DNA of 64,000 bases from Pseudomonas pharyngis (GCF_021602345.1 NZ_BQID01000009.1:1-64000); one strand, 5' to 3'. Counted from the stretch's first letter, positions 36,495-46,060 are shown. Program-made: numbers and translations. The notes: a model not told the origin generated them from the letters alone.

Positions 36495-39446
36495 ATGAAG
36501 CCGCACATGCCCAAAGGATTGATTCGCGCGATTGGCGCCCTGTTGACTGCCCTGGCCCTCTACAGCCTGCTGGGGTTCCTGATTTTGCCGGGCATTGCGC
36601 TCAGGGTGGTGAATCAGCAACTGGCCAACTACGCCACGGTGCCGGCGCATCTGCAACGTATCGAACTCAACCCGTTCAGCCTTGAACTCACGCTGTGGGG
36701 CCTGGTGATCGGCGAGCCGGGCAAGGAACAGGTCGGCTTCGAACGTCTGTACGCCAACCTGCAACTCGACAGCCTGTGGACCAAAGCCCTGCATCTGTCC
36801 GACATCGAACTGGAAAAATCCAGGACCGAGATCCTGTTCGCCAAGGACGGTCAGCTCAACCTCCTCGGTCTGTTCAAGCTACCCGCCAGCGAGCCCACCC
36901 CGGCCGATCCCGACGCCAAACCGTTTCCGCTGCGCATCGACCGGATCCAGCTCGTCGGCGGCAATCTGCATTTCGTGGATGCGCGGCCCAGCGAGCCGAT
37001 CGAATTTCTGTACGACAAGCTCGACTTCGAGCTGAAAAACCTCAGCACCCTGCCCGAAGACAACGCCGACATGACCCTCGTCGCGATCGGCCCGGCCGGT
37101 GGGCAGATCGACTGGAAAGGCAACTTCAGCCTGATCCCGATCGCCTCCGAAGGCACGCTCAAGATCACCGACGGCCAGATGAAAGCCTTCTGGCCCTACG
37201 TGCGTGATGCCGTGCCACTGGTGCTGGAAAACGGGGTCGTCAGCCTGAGCACCGACTACAAGCTCAACCTGTCCAAGGAAACCGAACTGCTGCTGAGCAA
37301 CGTGGCGGTCAATATCGCGCCGTTCGCCATCAAGGCGCCGGACGGACGCCCGCTGGCGAAACTCGAGCGTCTCGACGTCAGCGACACCACGGTGGACCTG
37401 GCCAAGCAGCAAGTGGTGGTCGGCAAGATCCGCAGTCAGAAACTGGAAACCTGGGCAGCCCTGGAAGCGGACGGCCAACTGGATTGGCAAAAACTGTTCG
37501 CCAGCCAGCCGTCGAAACCCGCCGCAAAAGCGGTTGCCGAACCTGCGAACACACCGGCGGCAGCCGACTCGCCGAAACCCGAATCGACTGCGCCGAGCAA
37601 ACCGTGGCAAGTGTTGATCAAGGACGTGCAACTGCGTGACTACAAAGTGCATCTGGCCGACCGTTCGGCGAAGCCGGAAGTCACGCTGGATGTCACGCCG
37701 CTGAACGTCGATCTGCAGAATTTCGACAGCCTCAACGGCTCGCCCTTCAACCTCAGGCTCGACACCGGGCTGGGCAAGCAAGGCAAGATCAGCGCCGATG
37801 GCGTGGTCAACTTGGCGCCGGTCACCGCACAGCTCAACGTGAAAACCCAGGACATCGACCTGCGGGTCGCGCAGTCCTACATCAACCCGTTCATTCGCCT
37901 CGAACTGCGCAGCGGCATGCTCGGCAGCGACCTGAAAGTGAACCTGAAAAGCACTGACCCGCTGGCCCTCAGCGTCACCGGTCGTGCTCAGATCGATCAG
38001 TTGCACACCCTCGACACCCTGAAAACCCGCGACTTCCTGAAGTGGCAGCAAGTGGTGGTCGAAGGCCTGAACTATCAGCACGGCGACAGCCTGTCGATCG
38101 ACAGGGTCAACCTGTTCCAGCCGTATGCGCGGTTCATGATCAATGATGATCGCACCACCAACATCGACGACCTGCTCATTCCGCAGCCGGCCGATTCCGG
38201 GGCGAAGACCGCCGCGGCGAAACCGGCGAGCAATGACAAACCGCTGGGTATTCACATCGGCGGCATCGCGATCAACGACGGCTCGGCCAACTTCGCCGAC
38301 TTCAGCCTGACCCCGAACTTCGCCACCGCCGTGCAGCAGCTCAACGGGCAGATCGGCACCATCGACAGCCGTCAGGCGAAACCGGCCAGCGTCGACATCA
38401 AGGGCAAGGTCGACCGCTATGCGCCGGTGACCATCAAAGGCGCGGTCAACCCGTTCGACCCGATGGCCAGCCTCGACATCGCCACCAGTTTCAAACGGGT
38501 CGAATTGACCACCCTGACGCCCTACTCCGGCAAGTTCGCCGGCTACCGCATCCGCAAGGGCCGGCTCAACCTCGACCTGCATTACCTGATCACCAAAGGC
38601 CAGCTCAAGGCCGAGAACAAAGTGGTGGTCGAGCAACTGCAACTGGGTGAGAAAGTCGACAGCCCGGATGCCGTGAGCCTGCCGCTGAAACTGGCGATCG
38701 CCCTGCTCAAGGACGTCGACGGCAAGATTTCCATCGAACTGCCGGTCACCGGCGACCTGAACAACCCGCAATTCAGCGTGATGCCGATTGTCTGGCAGAC
38801 CCTGCGCAACCTGATCGTCAAGGCTGCCGCCGCACCGTTCAAGCTGATTGGCGGTCTGGTCAGCGGTGGCGGGTCGGAAGACCTCGGCACCGTGTCCTTT
38901 GCACCGGGCTCCAGCGACCTGAGCAAAGACGCCGAAGCGGCGCTGGTGAAGCTGTCGCAAGCGCTGAAGGAACGTCCGGCCCTGCGCCTGGAAATCGAAG
39001 GCACTGCGGCAAAAAGCAGCGACGGTCCATTGCTCGCCGAACAGCGCCTGGAACGTGAATACCAGTACAACTACTACAAGATGCTCCAGCGCCGTGGCGA
39101 CAAAGTGCCGGCGCAGGCTTCGCTGATCCAGGTCCCGGATAACGAAAAAGGCCCACTGCTCGAGGGCATCTATCGCACCCGCCTGAAAACCCAGCCACCG
39201 GCCGAGTGGAAGGACTTGGGCAAGGAAGAACGCACCGCGAAAATGCGCGCCGACGTGATCAAGTTCTGGAGCTCCAGCGACGTGCTGCTGCGCCAGCTCG
39301 GTCAGGACCGTGCCAGCAGCATCAAGGATTACCTGGTAGACAAGGGCCAACTGGCCGACGATCGTGTGTACTTCATCGACGCCAACCTCGGCGAAGCGGA
39401 AAGCGACGGCCGGGTAGTGACACAAATGCATCTGGATGCCGAGTGA
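36495..39446 (+). CDS. DUF748 protein with C-terminal OmpA-like region (AsmA-like envelope protein)
   Basis: This 983-residue protein has one N-terminal membrane helix (about 10-33, IRAIGALLTALALYSLLGFL) and a very long beta-rich periplasmic region with DUF748 repeats. An Ala/Lys/Pro-rich linker interrupts it near residues 355-385. An OmpA/PAL-like segment (VSFAPGSSDLSKDAEAALVKL) follows near the end. DUF748 proteins are grouped with AsmA/TamB-like bridge proteins; a role in lipid transport or envelope integrity is only inferred. The start is uncertain: ATG at 36495 or 36507, neither with a good Shine-Dalgarno. Its stop overlaps the next gene. Confidence 0.88.
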   Translation: MKPHMPKGLIRAIGALLTALALYSLLGFLILPGIALRVVNQQLANYATVPAHLQRIELNPFSLELTLWGLVIGEPGKEQVGFERLYANLQLDSLWTKALHLSDIELEKSRTEILFAKDGQLNLLGLFKLPASEPTPADPDAKPFPLRIDRIQLVGGNLHFVDARPSEPIEFLYDKLDFELKNLSTLPEDNADMTLVAIGPAGGQIDWKGNFSLIPIASEGTLKITDGQMKAFWPYVRDAVPLVLENGVVSLSTDYKLNLSKETELLLSNVAVNIAPFAIKAPDGRPLAKLERLDVSDTTVDLAKQQVVVGKIRSQKLETWAALEADGQLDWQKLFASQPSKPAAKAVAEPANTPAAADSPKPESTAPSKPWQVLIKDVQLRDYKVHLADRSAKPEVTLDVTPLNVDLQNFDSLNGSPFNLRLDTGLGKQGKISADGVVNLAPVTAQLNVKTQDIDLRVAQSYINPFIRLELRSGMLGSDLKVNLKSTDPLALSVTGRAQIDQLHTLDTLKTRDFLKWQQVVVEGLNYQHGDSLSIDRVNLFQPYARFMINDDRTTNIDDLLIPQPADSGAKTAAAKPASNDKPLGIHIGGIAINDGSANFADFSLTPNFATAVQQLNGQIGTIDSRQAKPASVDIKGKVDRYAPVTIKGAVNPFDPMASLDIATSFKRVELTTLTPYSGKFAGYRIRKGRLNLDLHYLITKGQLKAENKVVVEQLQLGEKVDSPDAVSLPLKLAIALLKDVDGKISIELPVTGDLNNPQFSVMPIVWQTLRNLIVKAAAAPFKLIGGLVSGGGSEDLGTVSFAPGSSDLSKDAEAALVKLSQALKERPALRLEIEGTAAKSSDGPLLAEQRLEREYQYNYYKMLQRRGDKVPAQASLIQVPDNEKGPLLEGIYRTRLKTQPPAEWKDLGKEERTAKMRADVIKFWSSSDVLLRQLGQDRASSIKDYLVDKGQLADDRVYFIDANLGEAESDGRVVTQMHLDAE

Positions 39447-39742
39447 TGAACCGCAAGTGGCTGGCTGCACTGGGGTTGGTGTTTCTCGCCAGTCAGGCTG
39501 CGGCGTCCGATACCCTGCGCTGCGGCAGCCAATTGGTGAGCCTTGGCGACCGCGCCAGCGAGGTGCTGCAAAAATGTGGCGAGCCGGTCGGTCGCGATCT
39601 GCTCGGTTACAAACGCAGCGCCAACCGTCGCGAGGAGTTTCAGGTCGAGGAATGGACCTACGGCCCGAGCAACGGCATGTATCAATACCTGCGCTTTGAA
39701 GGCAATCGCCTGAAGCAGATCAACAGCAAACGCGGCAATTGA
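39446..39742 (+). CDS. DUF2845 periplasmic protein
   Basis: This 98-residue protein has a signal peptide (MNRKWLAALGLVFLASQAAAS). The short mature domain has two cysteines (LRCGSQLVSLGDRASEVLQKCGEP) placed for a disulfide, and a following YGPSNGMYQYLRFEGNRL stretch typical of DUF2845. Function is unknown. Its ATG overlaps the stop of the DUF748 gene (TGATG), so it is translationally coupled to it, suggesting a shared envelope role. Confidence 0.88.
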   Translation: MNRKWLAALGLVFLASQAAASDTLRCGSQLVSLGDRASEVLQKCGEPVGRDLLGYKRSANRREEFQVEEWTYGPSNGMYQYLRFEGNRLKQINSKRGN

Positions 39743-39773
39743 CCTTCCCCGCCTTTTCCGGCCCCTGAATAGA

Positions 39774-39803
39774 ACAGGCCCCGACATGAATGCCGGGGCC
39801 TGT
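39774..39803. terminator. Stem-loop between the DUF2845 and BON genes
   Basis: Perfect 10-bp stem ACAGGCCCCG/CGGGGCCTGT with a 10-nt loop, between two convergent genes. A T-rich stretch follows only on the minus strand (TTCTATT), so it may mainly serve the BON gene. Confidence 0.6.
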
Positions 39804-39909
39804 AATGGCCACATTCCGTGTGGCCGGTCGCATGAACTCTAAAGTGCGGCAGACGTATTGCTCGGCCCGCCTGTCGCGTCTTCTCCCGGTCCAGGCGAGA
39901 AGTCTTGCC

Positions 39910-40266
39910 TTACTGGGCTTTCAGGCCGTCAGCGGAGACCGCTTGCACGCCTTTGATTTTCTTGGTGATGTTCACAGCGGTGGTTTTCTGAGCTTCGGTG
40001 ATTGCGACGTCAGAAGACAGGGAAACCACGCCTTTGTTGGTTTCAACTTTGATGTCGGTACCAGGAATGCCTTTTTCGGTTACCAAGTCGCTTTTGACTT
40101 TGGTGGTGATCCAGGTATCGGAAGTAGCTTCTTTAGCCTTGGTGACTTCACCGGCAGCCAGGGTCATTGGAGCCTGAGTGGTCTGGGTCGATTGAGCAAA
40201 TGCACCCGAAGCCATGGTCAGGGTCAGCGCGGTAGCAGCAGCGGCAGTGATAGCGAACTTCTTCAT
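39910..40266 (-). CDS. BON-domain periplasmic protein (OsmY-like)
   Basis: This 118-residue protein has a signal peptide (MKKFAITAAAATALTLTMASGAFAQ) and one BON domain (about 45-115: DTWITTKVKSDLVTEKGIPG, then VSLSSDVAITEAQ). BON domains are thought to bind phospholipid or other envelope surfaces, and OsmY has two of them. AGGAG precedes the ATG. A GG-N10-GC sigma-54-type element lies about 65-83 bp upstream, suggesting sigma-54 control rather than the sigma-S control of OsmY. Confidence 0.9.
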   Translation of the reverse strand: MKKFAITAAAATALTLTMASGAFAQSTQTTQAPMTLAAGEVTKAKEATSDTWITTKVKSDLVTEKGIPGTDIKVETNKGVVSLSSDVAITEAQKTTAVNITKKIKGVQAVSADGLKAQ

Positions 40267-40330
40267 ACGAGTAACTCCTGTTTTTCTGGAAAGTCTGCTG
40301 GTTGTCTTGTCAGCAGGGTTACTGGAGATA

Positions 40331-40349
40331 TTGCGAACGCTGTGCCAAC
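40331..40349 (-). promoter_or_regulatory. Candidate sigma-54 promoter for the BON gene
   Basis: On the minus strand GTTGGCACAGCGTTCGCAA: GG (40345-40346) and GC (40333-40334) are 10 nt apart. The -24 half is perfect TTGGCAC; the -12 half is TCGC instead of TTGC. Predicted start near 40322, leader about 55 nt. Confidence 0.6.
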
Positions 40350-40515
40350 TTTCAAGATTGCATTAAAACCTTATAAATCAATAACTTATAAATGTTGCAT
40401 TTTTTCAGAATCATGCAAATTGCATGAGTCGAGAAATATCTACATGCAAGTTGCGGCTTTCCGGAAAGTTCCTAACAGCCTGAAATTATTGAAGCTTTTG
40501 TGAAGTGTCGCGCAA

Positions 40516-40543
40516 TGAAAAATGCCCCGCATTGCGGGGCATT
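40516..40543 (-). terminator. Rho-independent terminator of pilA
   Basis: On the minus strand AATGCCCCGC, 3-nt loop AAT, GCGGGGCATT then TTTC. Lies 20 bp after the pilA stop. Confidence 0.9.
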
Positions 40544-40562
40544 CCTGCTGTCAGCTTATGTA

Positions 40563-41000
40563 TCAAGCGCCACTGCCAGGGCAACCTCTCGGCGCGTATT
40601 CATTGTTGACCGTCGAGGCACATGTCCAGACACCCGACGTGGCACCCGTTGCCGCGCCAGAGCGGGTGAGCGTAATGGTTTTACCCAGCACCGGACCTGG
40701 TGCATTAACCAGCGTACATGTAATTGTGCCAGCGCCAGTCGCCGCGGTGCCTGTAACCGTCAACGTACAGTTGGAGGTGGCGGTTGTACCGCCATTCACA
40801 TTGGTTATATCCGGAGCGGTACCTTGGTTGATGGTGTCCTCGAACGGCACCTTCATCGCACTGATCTCCGCCAACCCCGCCGTCACCTTCGACCGCGCCT
40901 GATATTTGGAGTACTGCGGCAGCGCCACAGTCGCGAGAATACCGATGATCGCCACAACGATCAGCAGCTCGATCAGAGTGAAACCCTGTTGTTTATTCAT
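40563..41000 (-). CDS. pilA: Type IV major pilin
   Basis: This 145-residue prepilin has a short leader MNKQQG cut by PilD before Phe. The class IVa core [17 protein letters not shown] has the essential Glu5. The C-terminal globular domain is Thr/Gly-rich and holds four cysteines that could form disulfides. The ATG at 41000 is chosen because GGAG lies 7 nt upstream; the GTG at 41006 would be too close to it. It is divergent from pilBCD. A sigma-54 promoter at 41048-41066 fits control by PilSR, encoded at 58.7-61.7 kb. Confidence 0.95.
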   Translation of the reverse strand: MNKQQGFTLIELLIVVAIIGILATVALPQYSKYQARSKVTAGLAEISAMKVPFEDTINQGTAPDITNVNGGTTATSNCTLTVTGTAATGAGTITCTLVNAPGPVLGKTITLTRSGAATGATSGVWTCASTVNNEYAPRGCPGSGA

Positions 41001-41047
41001 AGACACGCTCCATGCATGAGTCGAAATCTCATGATCTGTTCAAGACT

Positions 41048-41066
41048 CAGCACAGCCCGTGCCAAA
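41048..41066 (-). promoter_or_regulatory. Sigma-54 promoter of pilA
   Basis: On the minus strand TTTGGCACGGGCTGTGCTG, with GG and GC exactly 10 nt apart; start expected near 41038. Upstream TGTCA/TGACA motifs at 41102-41106, 41139-41143, 41149-41153 and 41177-41181 (about -64 to -143) resemble the TGTC elements bound by PilR in P. aeruginosa. Confidence 0.85.
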
Positions 41067-41226
41067 CGCTGGCAACCCATACCCGCTGGGCGCCATCCGG
41101 CTGACATGCCGATTCCTACAACCCGTAACCGCACTATCTGACACTTTTTGTCACCCGCACTCCACGTGTATGGCGCTGTCACTTGACTAGGCTATAAGTC
41201 ATGAACGGCAAGCACGTGGAAACCCC

Positions 41227-42927
41227 ATGAATGACATCGCTCTGAGCGGTCTGGCCAAGCAACTGGTCCAGGCCGAATTGCTCACGGAAAAGAGTGCCCA
41301 GCAAGCCTGGCAACAGGCGCAGCGCAATCGCCTGTCGCTGGTCAGTTACCTGGTGCAGAACAAACTGGTGAAGAGCTGGCAGGTCGCGGAAATTGCCTCG
41401 GAGCATTTCGGCATGGCATTTCTCGACCTCAACTGCCTCGACAAGGAAACCCAGCCCAAAGGCCTGGTCAGCGAAAAACTGGTGCGCCAGCACCACGCCC
41501 TGCCCCTCTGGCGACGCGGCAACAAACTGTTCGTGGGGATTTCCGACCCGAGCAATCATCAGGCGATCAACGACATTCAGTTCAGCACCGGGCTGAGCAC
41601 CGAAGCCATTCTGGTCGAGGACGACAAGCTCACCGACGCGATCGAAAAATTCTTCGACACCCACGCCACCGGCCTGGAGGAGATGGCCGATGTCGACCTC
41701 GACGGTCTGGATATCGAATCGGTCGACGACAGCAAGCAGGACACCCTCGGCGGAATCGACGCCGACGATGCCCCGGTGGTGCGCTTCGTTCACAAGATGC
41801 TCCTGGACGCGATCAAGAGCGGCTCGTCCGACCTGCACTTCGAGCCTTACGAAAAGAACTACCGGGTGCGGGTGCGCACCGACGGCATTCTGCGTGAGGT
41901 AGCCAAGCCGCCGATTCAACTGGCCGGGCGCATCGCCGCGCGCCTCAAGGTGATGGCCAGCCTCGACATTTCGGAGCGACGCAAACCCCAGGACGGGCGG
42001 ATCAAGATGCGTCTGTCGAAAAGCAAGTCGATCGATTTCCGGGTCAACACCCTGCCCACCCTCTGGGGGGAGAAAGTGGTGATTCGGATCCTCGACCCGT
42101 CCAGCGCCCAGATCGGCATCGATGCCCTTGGCTACGAGCCGGAGCAGAAAGACCTGTACATGGCCGCCCTCAAACAGCCGCAAGGCATGATTCTGGTGAC
42201 CGGCCCAACCGGCTCGGGCAAGACCGTGTCGCTGTACACCGGGCTGAACATCCTCAATACCGTCGACATCAATATCTCCACGGCCGAAGACCCGGTGGAA
42301 ATCAACATGGAAGGCATCAACCAGGTCAACGTCAATCCCCGTCAGGGGCTGGACTTTGCCCAGGCCCTGCGCTCGTTCCTGCGTCAGGACCCGGACGTGA
42401 TCATGGTCGGCGAAATCCGCGACCTCGAAACCGCCGAAATCGCGATCAAGGCCGCCCAGACCGGTCACCTCGTGCTGTCCACCCTGCACACCAACAGCGC
42501 AGCAGAGACCCTCACCCGCCTGCACAACATGGGCATCCCCGGCTTCAACATCGCGACCTCGGTGAGCCTGATCATTGCCCAGCGTCTGGCGCGAAAACTC
42601 TGCAGCCACTGCAAGAAACCCATCGAGATCCCACGCGAGACCCTGATCAAGGAAGGCTTCCCCGAGGAACGCATCGGCCATTTCACGATCTATGAGCCCG
42701 CCGGTTGCGATCACTGCAACGGCGGGTACAAGGGTCGCGTGGGGATTTATGAAGTGGTAAAGAACACCCCCGATCTGCAACGGCTGATCATGGCCGAGGG
42801 CAACTCACTGGAAATCGATACCCAGATGCGCCGGGACGGCTTCAATGACCTGCGTACCTCGGGCCTGATCAAGGCCATGCAAGGCATTACCAGCCTTGAA
42901 GAAATCAACCGGGTCACCAAGGACTGA
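41227..42927 (+). CDS. pilB: Type IV pilus assembly ATPase
   Basis: This 566-residue hexameric ATPase drives pilus extension. It has an N-terminal MshEN-like domain (about 1-150; the PilZ-domain-less form that can bind c-di-GMP in relatives) and a C-terminal secretion ATPase core. Visible are Walker A GPTGSGKTVS, the Asp box, Walker B VMVGEIRDLETAEI, and the His box. A four-cysteine zinc site (CSHCKK ... CDHCNGG) lies near the end. pilC follows after 2 bp. Confidence 0.97.
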   Translation: MNDIALSGLAKQLVQAELLTEKSAQQAWQQAQRNRLSLVSYLVQNKLVKSWQVAEIASEHFGMAFLDLNCLDKETQPKGLVSEKLVRQHHALPLWRRGNKLFVGISDPSNHQAINDIQFSTGLSTEAILVEDDKLTDAIEKFFDTHATGLEEMADVDLDGLDIESVDDSKQDTLGGIDADDAPVVRFVHKMLLDAIKSGSSDLHFEPYEKNYRVRVRTDGILREVAKPPIQLAGRIAARLKVMASLDISERRKPQDGRIKMRLSKSKSIDFRVNTLPTLWGEKVVIRILDPSSAQIGIDALGYEPEQKDLYMAALKQPQGMILVTGPTGSGKTVSLYTGLNILNTVDINISTAEDPVEINMEGINQVNVNPRQGLDFAQALRSFLRQDPDVIMVGEIRDLETAEIAIKAAQTGHLVLSTLHTNSAAETLTRLHNMGIPGFNIATSVSLIIAQRLARKLCSHCKKPIEIPRETLIKEGFPEERIGHFTIYEPAGCDHCNGGYKGRVGIYEVVKNTPDLQRLIMAEGNSLEIDTQMRRDGFNDLRTSGLIKAMQGITSLEEINRVTKD

Positions 42928-42929
42928 AC

Positions 42930-44147
42930 ATGGCGGTCAAGGCAGCAAAAGTCAGCGTCTACGCCTGGGAAGGCACGGACCGTAAAGGCAGCAAGGTAAC
43001 CGGCGAGCTGAGCGGCCAGAACCCCGCGCTGGTCAAGGCCCAGTTGCGCAAGCAGGGCATCAACCCCGGCAAGGTGCGCAAGAAATCCGCCTCGTTGCTG
43101 AGCTTCGGCAAGCGCATCAAGGCCCAGGACATTGCCCTGTTCACCCGGCAGATGGCGACCATGATGAAGGCCGGCGTACCGCTGTTGCAGTCGTTCGACA
43201 TCATTGGCGAAGGCTTCGAAAACCCGGCCATGCGCAAGCTGGTGGACGAGGTGAAACAGGAGGTCGCCGCCGGTAACAGCTTCGCCGCCGCGCTGCGCAA
43301 GAAGCCGCAATATTTCGACGAGTTGTACTGCAACCTGGTGGATGCCGGCGAGCAGTCCGGCGCCCTCGACACCCTGCTGGAACGGGTCGCGACCTACAAG
43401 GAAAAGAGCGAAAGCCTCAAGGCCAAGATCAAGAAGGCCATGACCTACCCGTCGGCCGTAGTGCTGGTGGCGGCGGTGGTCACCGGGATTCTGCTGGTCA
43501 AGGTGGTGCCGCAGTTTCAGTCGGTGTTCTCCGGCTTCGGTGCCGAACTGCCGGCCTTCACGCTGATGGTGATCAGCCTGTCCGAATTCATGCAGCAATG
43601 GTGGTGGGCGATTCTCGGTGCGCTGGTGGCCGCGTTTTTCGGCACCCGCCATGCCCTGAAAAAATCCCAGGCCCTGCGCGATCGACGCGACGCCTGGTTT
43701 CTCAAGCTGCCGCTGGTGGGCACTTTGATGTACAAGTCCGCCGTGGCGCGGTTTGCCCGGACCCTGTCGACTACCTTCGCCGCCGGTGTGCCGCTGGTGG
43801 AAGCGCTGGACTCGGTTGCCGGTGCCACCGGCAACGTGGTGTTCAAGCGTGCCGTGCTGCGCATCCGCCAGGACGTCTCTACCGGCATGCAGCTGAATTT
43901 CTCGATGCGTTCCACCGGCATCTTTCCGAACATGGCGGTGCAGATGACCGCCATCGGCGAAGAGTCCGGCGCACTGGACGAGATGCTCGACAAGGTCGCA
44001 GGTTTCTATGAGGACGAAGTGGACAACATGGTCGACAACCTCACCAGCCTGATGGAGCCGTTCATCATGGTGGTGCTGGGGGTGATCGTGGGCGGTCTGG
44101 TGGTGGCGATGTACCTGCCGATCTTCCAACTCGGCTCAGCGATCTGA
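42930..44147 (+). CDS. pilC: Type IV pilus inner-membrane platform protein
   Basis: This 405-residue protein has two homologous T2SSF cytoplasmic helical domains (about 70-190 and 270-395), each ending in membrane helices, three in all. Repeats are visible as FTRQMATMMKAGVPLLQSF and FARTLSTTFAAGVPLVEAL. It couples PilB to the growing pilus base. The gene lies between pilB and pilD with 2-bp and 1-bp gaps, so the three are one transcription unit. Confidence 0.97.
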   Translation: MAVKAAKVSVYAWEGTDRKGSKVTGELSGQNPALVKAQLRKQGINPGKVRKKSASLLSFGKRIKAQDIALFTRQMATMMKAGVPLLQSFDIIGEGFENPAMRKLVDEVKQEVAAGNSFAAALRKKPQYFDELYCNLVDAGEQSGALDTLLERVATYKEKSESLKAKIKKAMTYPSAVVLVAAVVTGILLVKVVPQFQSVFSGFGAELPAFTLMVISLSEFMQQWWWAILGALVAAFFGTRHALKKSQALRDRRDAWFLKLPLVGTLMYKSAVARFARTLSTTFAAGVPLVEALDSVAGATGNVVFKRAVLRIRQDVSTGMQLNFSMRSTGIFPNMAVQMTAIGEESGALDEMLDKVAGFYEDEVDNMVDNLTSLMEPFIMVVLGVIVGGLVVAMYLPIFQLGSAI

Positions 44148-44148
44148 C

Positions 44149-45021
44149 ATGCCTATCGACGAACTCCTCAGCCTGTATCCGCTGGCCTTTGTCGTCGCCG
44201 CCCTGCTGCTTGGGCTGGTGGTGGGCAGTTTCCTCAACGTGTTGATCTGGCGCCTGCCGAAAATGCTCGAGCGCGAATGGCGCCAGCAGGCTCACGATGT
44301 ACTGGGCCTGCCCGGTGAATCGCCATTGCCCACCTACAACCTGATGCTGCCGCACTCGCAATGCCCGCACTGTGGCCACCGGATCCGTGCGTGGGAAAAC
44401 ATTCCCCTGTTGAGTTACGTGTGCCTGCGCGGGCGCTGTTCAAGTTGCAGCGCACCGATCAGCAAGCGTTACCCGCTGACCGAACTGGCCTGCGGCCTGC
44501 TCTCGGCGTTCATCGCCTGGCACCTGGGTTTCGGCTGGCCGGCGTGCCTGTTGATCGTGCTGACCTGGGGCCTGTTGGCCATGAGCCTGATCGACACCGA
44601 ACATCAATTGCTGCCCGACGTGCTGGTGCTGCCGCTGCTGTGGCTGGGGCTGATCGTCAACAGCTTCGAGCTGTTCGTGCCGCTGCACGACGCCCTGTGG
44701 GGCGCGGTGCTGGGCTATATGGCCCTGTGGTCGGTGTTCTGGCTGTTCAAACTGCTCACCGGCAAGGACGGCATCGGTCACGGCGATTTCAAGCTGCTGG
44801 CGCTGCTCGGGGCCTGGGGCGGCTGGCAGATTCTGCCGCTGACCATCCTCTTGTCCTCGCTGGTGGGCGCCGTGCTCGGGGTGATTTTGCTCAAGCTGCG
44901 CGACCAGAAAACCTCGACGCCGATCCCCTTCGGCCCCTATCTGGCAATTGCCGGCTGGATTGCCTTGCTCTGGGGTGGTCAAATGACCGGCTTCTATTGG
45001 CAGTTTGTCGGTTTGAAATGA
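44149..45021 (+). CDS. pilD: Prepilin peptidase / N-methyltransferase
   Basis: This 290-residue bifunctional membrane enzyme cleaves prepilin leaders and methylates the new N-terminal Phe of PilA, minor pilins and type II pseudopilins. The N-terminal domain has the tetracysteine zinc site CPHCGH ... CSSC. The aspartyl protease residues are in [11 protein letters not shown] and GIGHGDFK (the usual GxGD motif is HGD-F-K here). About eight membrane segments follow. Its stop overlaps the coaE start (ATGA). Confidence 0.97.
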   Translation: MPIDELLSLYPLAFVVAALLLGLVVGSFLNVLIWRLPKMLEREWRQQAHDVLGLPGESPLPTYNLMLPHSQCPHCGHRIRAWENIPLLSYVCLRGRCSSCSAPISKRYPLTELACGLLSAFIAWHLGFGWPACLLIVLTWGLLAMSLIDTEHQLLPDVLVLPLLWLGLIVNSFELFVPLHDALWGAVLGYMALWSVFWLFKLLTGKDGIGHGDFKLLALLGAWGGWQILPLTILLSSLVGAVLGVILLKLRDQKTSTPIPFGPYLAIAGWIALLWGGQMTGFYWQFVGLK

Positions 45022-45641
45022 ATACCCCTGCGGAAAAACCCTGGATTCTCGGCCTGACCGGCGGCATCGGCAGCGGCAAAAGCGCCGCCGCCCAGCACTT
45101 CATTGATCTTGGTATCCACGTGGTGGACGCCGATCACGCGGCGCGCTGGGTGGTCGAACCGGGCCGCCCGGCGCTGGCGAAGATCGCTGAACACTTCGGC
45201 CCCGATGTGTTGCAGGCCGACGGCACGCTGGATCGTGCGGCTCTGCGCAAACTGATTTTTGAGGTGCCGGAACAACGGCGCTGGCTCGAAGCGCTGCTGC
45301 ATCCGCTGATCGCCGAAGAAATCGCCCATCACCTGGCGCTGGCAAAATCGCCTTATGCGATTCTGGTTTCGCCGCTGCTGATCGAATCCGGGCAATACGC
45401 GATGACCCAGCGAATCCTGGTGATCGACGCCCCGCAACAACTGCAGATCGAACGCACCTTGCAGCGTGACCAGACCAGCGAAGAGCAGGTCCAGGCGATC
45501 CTCAAGGCCCAGTCCAGCCGCGAAGACCGCGTCAGCCGTGCCGACGACGTGGTGGTCAACGACCGCGACCTCGCCTGGCTGCACAGCGAGGTCGAGCGCC
45601 TGCATCACTTTTACCTGACTTTATCCGGAGGCCAATCATGA
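45018..45641 (+). CDS. coaE: Dephospho-CoA kinase
   Basis: This 207-residue P-loop kinase performs the last step of coenzyme A synthesis. It has Walker [13 protein letters not shown] near the N-terminus and the family pattern [12 protein letters not shown], then LLIESGQY and [13 protein letters not shown]. The start overlaps pilD by 4 bp and the stop overlaps yacG by 4 bp. The pilD-coaE-yacG linkage is widely conserved. Confidence 0.97.
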   Translation: MNTPAEKPWILGLTGGIGSGKSAAAQHFIDLGIHVVDADHAARWVVEPGRPALAKIAEHFGPDVLQADGTLDRAALRKLIFEVPEQRRWLEALLHPLIAEEIAHHLALAKSPYAILVSPLLIESGQYAMTQRILVIDAPQQLQIERTLQRDQTSEEQVQAILKAQSSREDRVSRADDVVVNDRDLAWLHSEVERLHHFYLTLSGGQS

Positions 45642-45838
45642 GCCAGACCCCAACCGTCAACTGCCCGACTTGCGGCGTGCCCGTGGAATTCACCACGGAG
45701 AACAAATACCGTCCGTTCTGCTCGGACCGCTGCAAACTCATCGACCTCGGCGCCTGGGCGTCGGAAGAGCACAAAATTCCGGTGGCCCCGGATGCCGAGG
45801 ACGAACTGTTTTCCGGCGATTTCGACCCGCGTCACTGA
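45638..45838 (+). CDS. yacG: DNA gyrase inhibitor YacG
   Basis: This 66-residue zinc protein has the C4 site CPTCGVPV ... [12 protein letters not shown] and an acidic C-terminal tail. E. coli YacG binds GyrB and blocks DNA binding; the same role is inferred here. It is coupled to coaE (ATGA overlap) and converges on the next gene 6 bp away. Confidence 0.95.
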   Translation: MSQTPTVNCPTCGVPVEFTTENKYRPFCSDRCKLIDLGAWASEEHKIPVAPDAEDELFSGDFDPRH

Positions 45839-45844
45839 TCCCGT

Positions 45845-46060
45845 TCAGGGCCGCATGAAGCCGTAGTCCTGATCGTCGTCGAGGTTTTCCGCCAGAAAGC
45901 GCAACTCGTCGGCCAGGTCTTCGGCGTTGCGCACCGCCTTGCTCTGCTGCACCACCGCACTGAGCAAGGCGCGCAGGCTCAGGCCCGGATCGAACCCCAC
46001 CTCCTGCGCCATCTCCAGACTCTGCCGGGTTTCCTGCCTCGCCCACTCGTACACGCTCAT
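45845..46060 (-). CDS. Conserved hypothetical small acidic protein
   Basis: This 71-residue protein begins MSVYEWARQETRQSLEMAQ, is largely helical and ends in an acidic EDLADELRFLAENLDDDQDYG tail without cysteines or membrane segments. AGGAG lies 8 nt upstream of the ATG at 46060, so it is probably real. The longer open frame to 46195 overlaps the permease. A gene of this size also lies between yacG and the permease in P. aeruginosa as remembered. Function unknown. Confidence 0.75.
   Translation of the reverse strand: MSVYEWARQETRQSLEMAQEVGFDPGLSLRALLSAVVQQSKAVRNAEDLADELRFLAENLDDDQDYGFMRP

Noticed and set aside
36879-39470. 863-codon minus-strand ORF
   Set aside because: Antisense shadow of the DUF748 gene; no recognisable domain.
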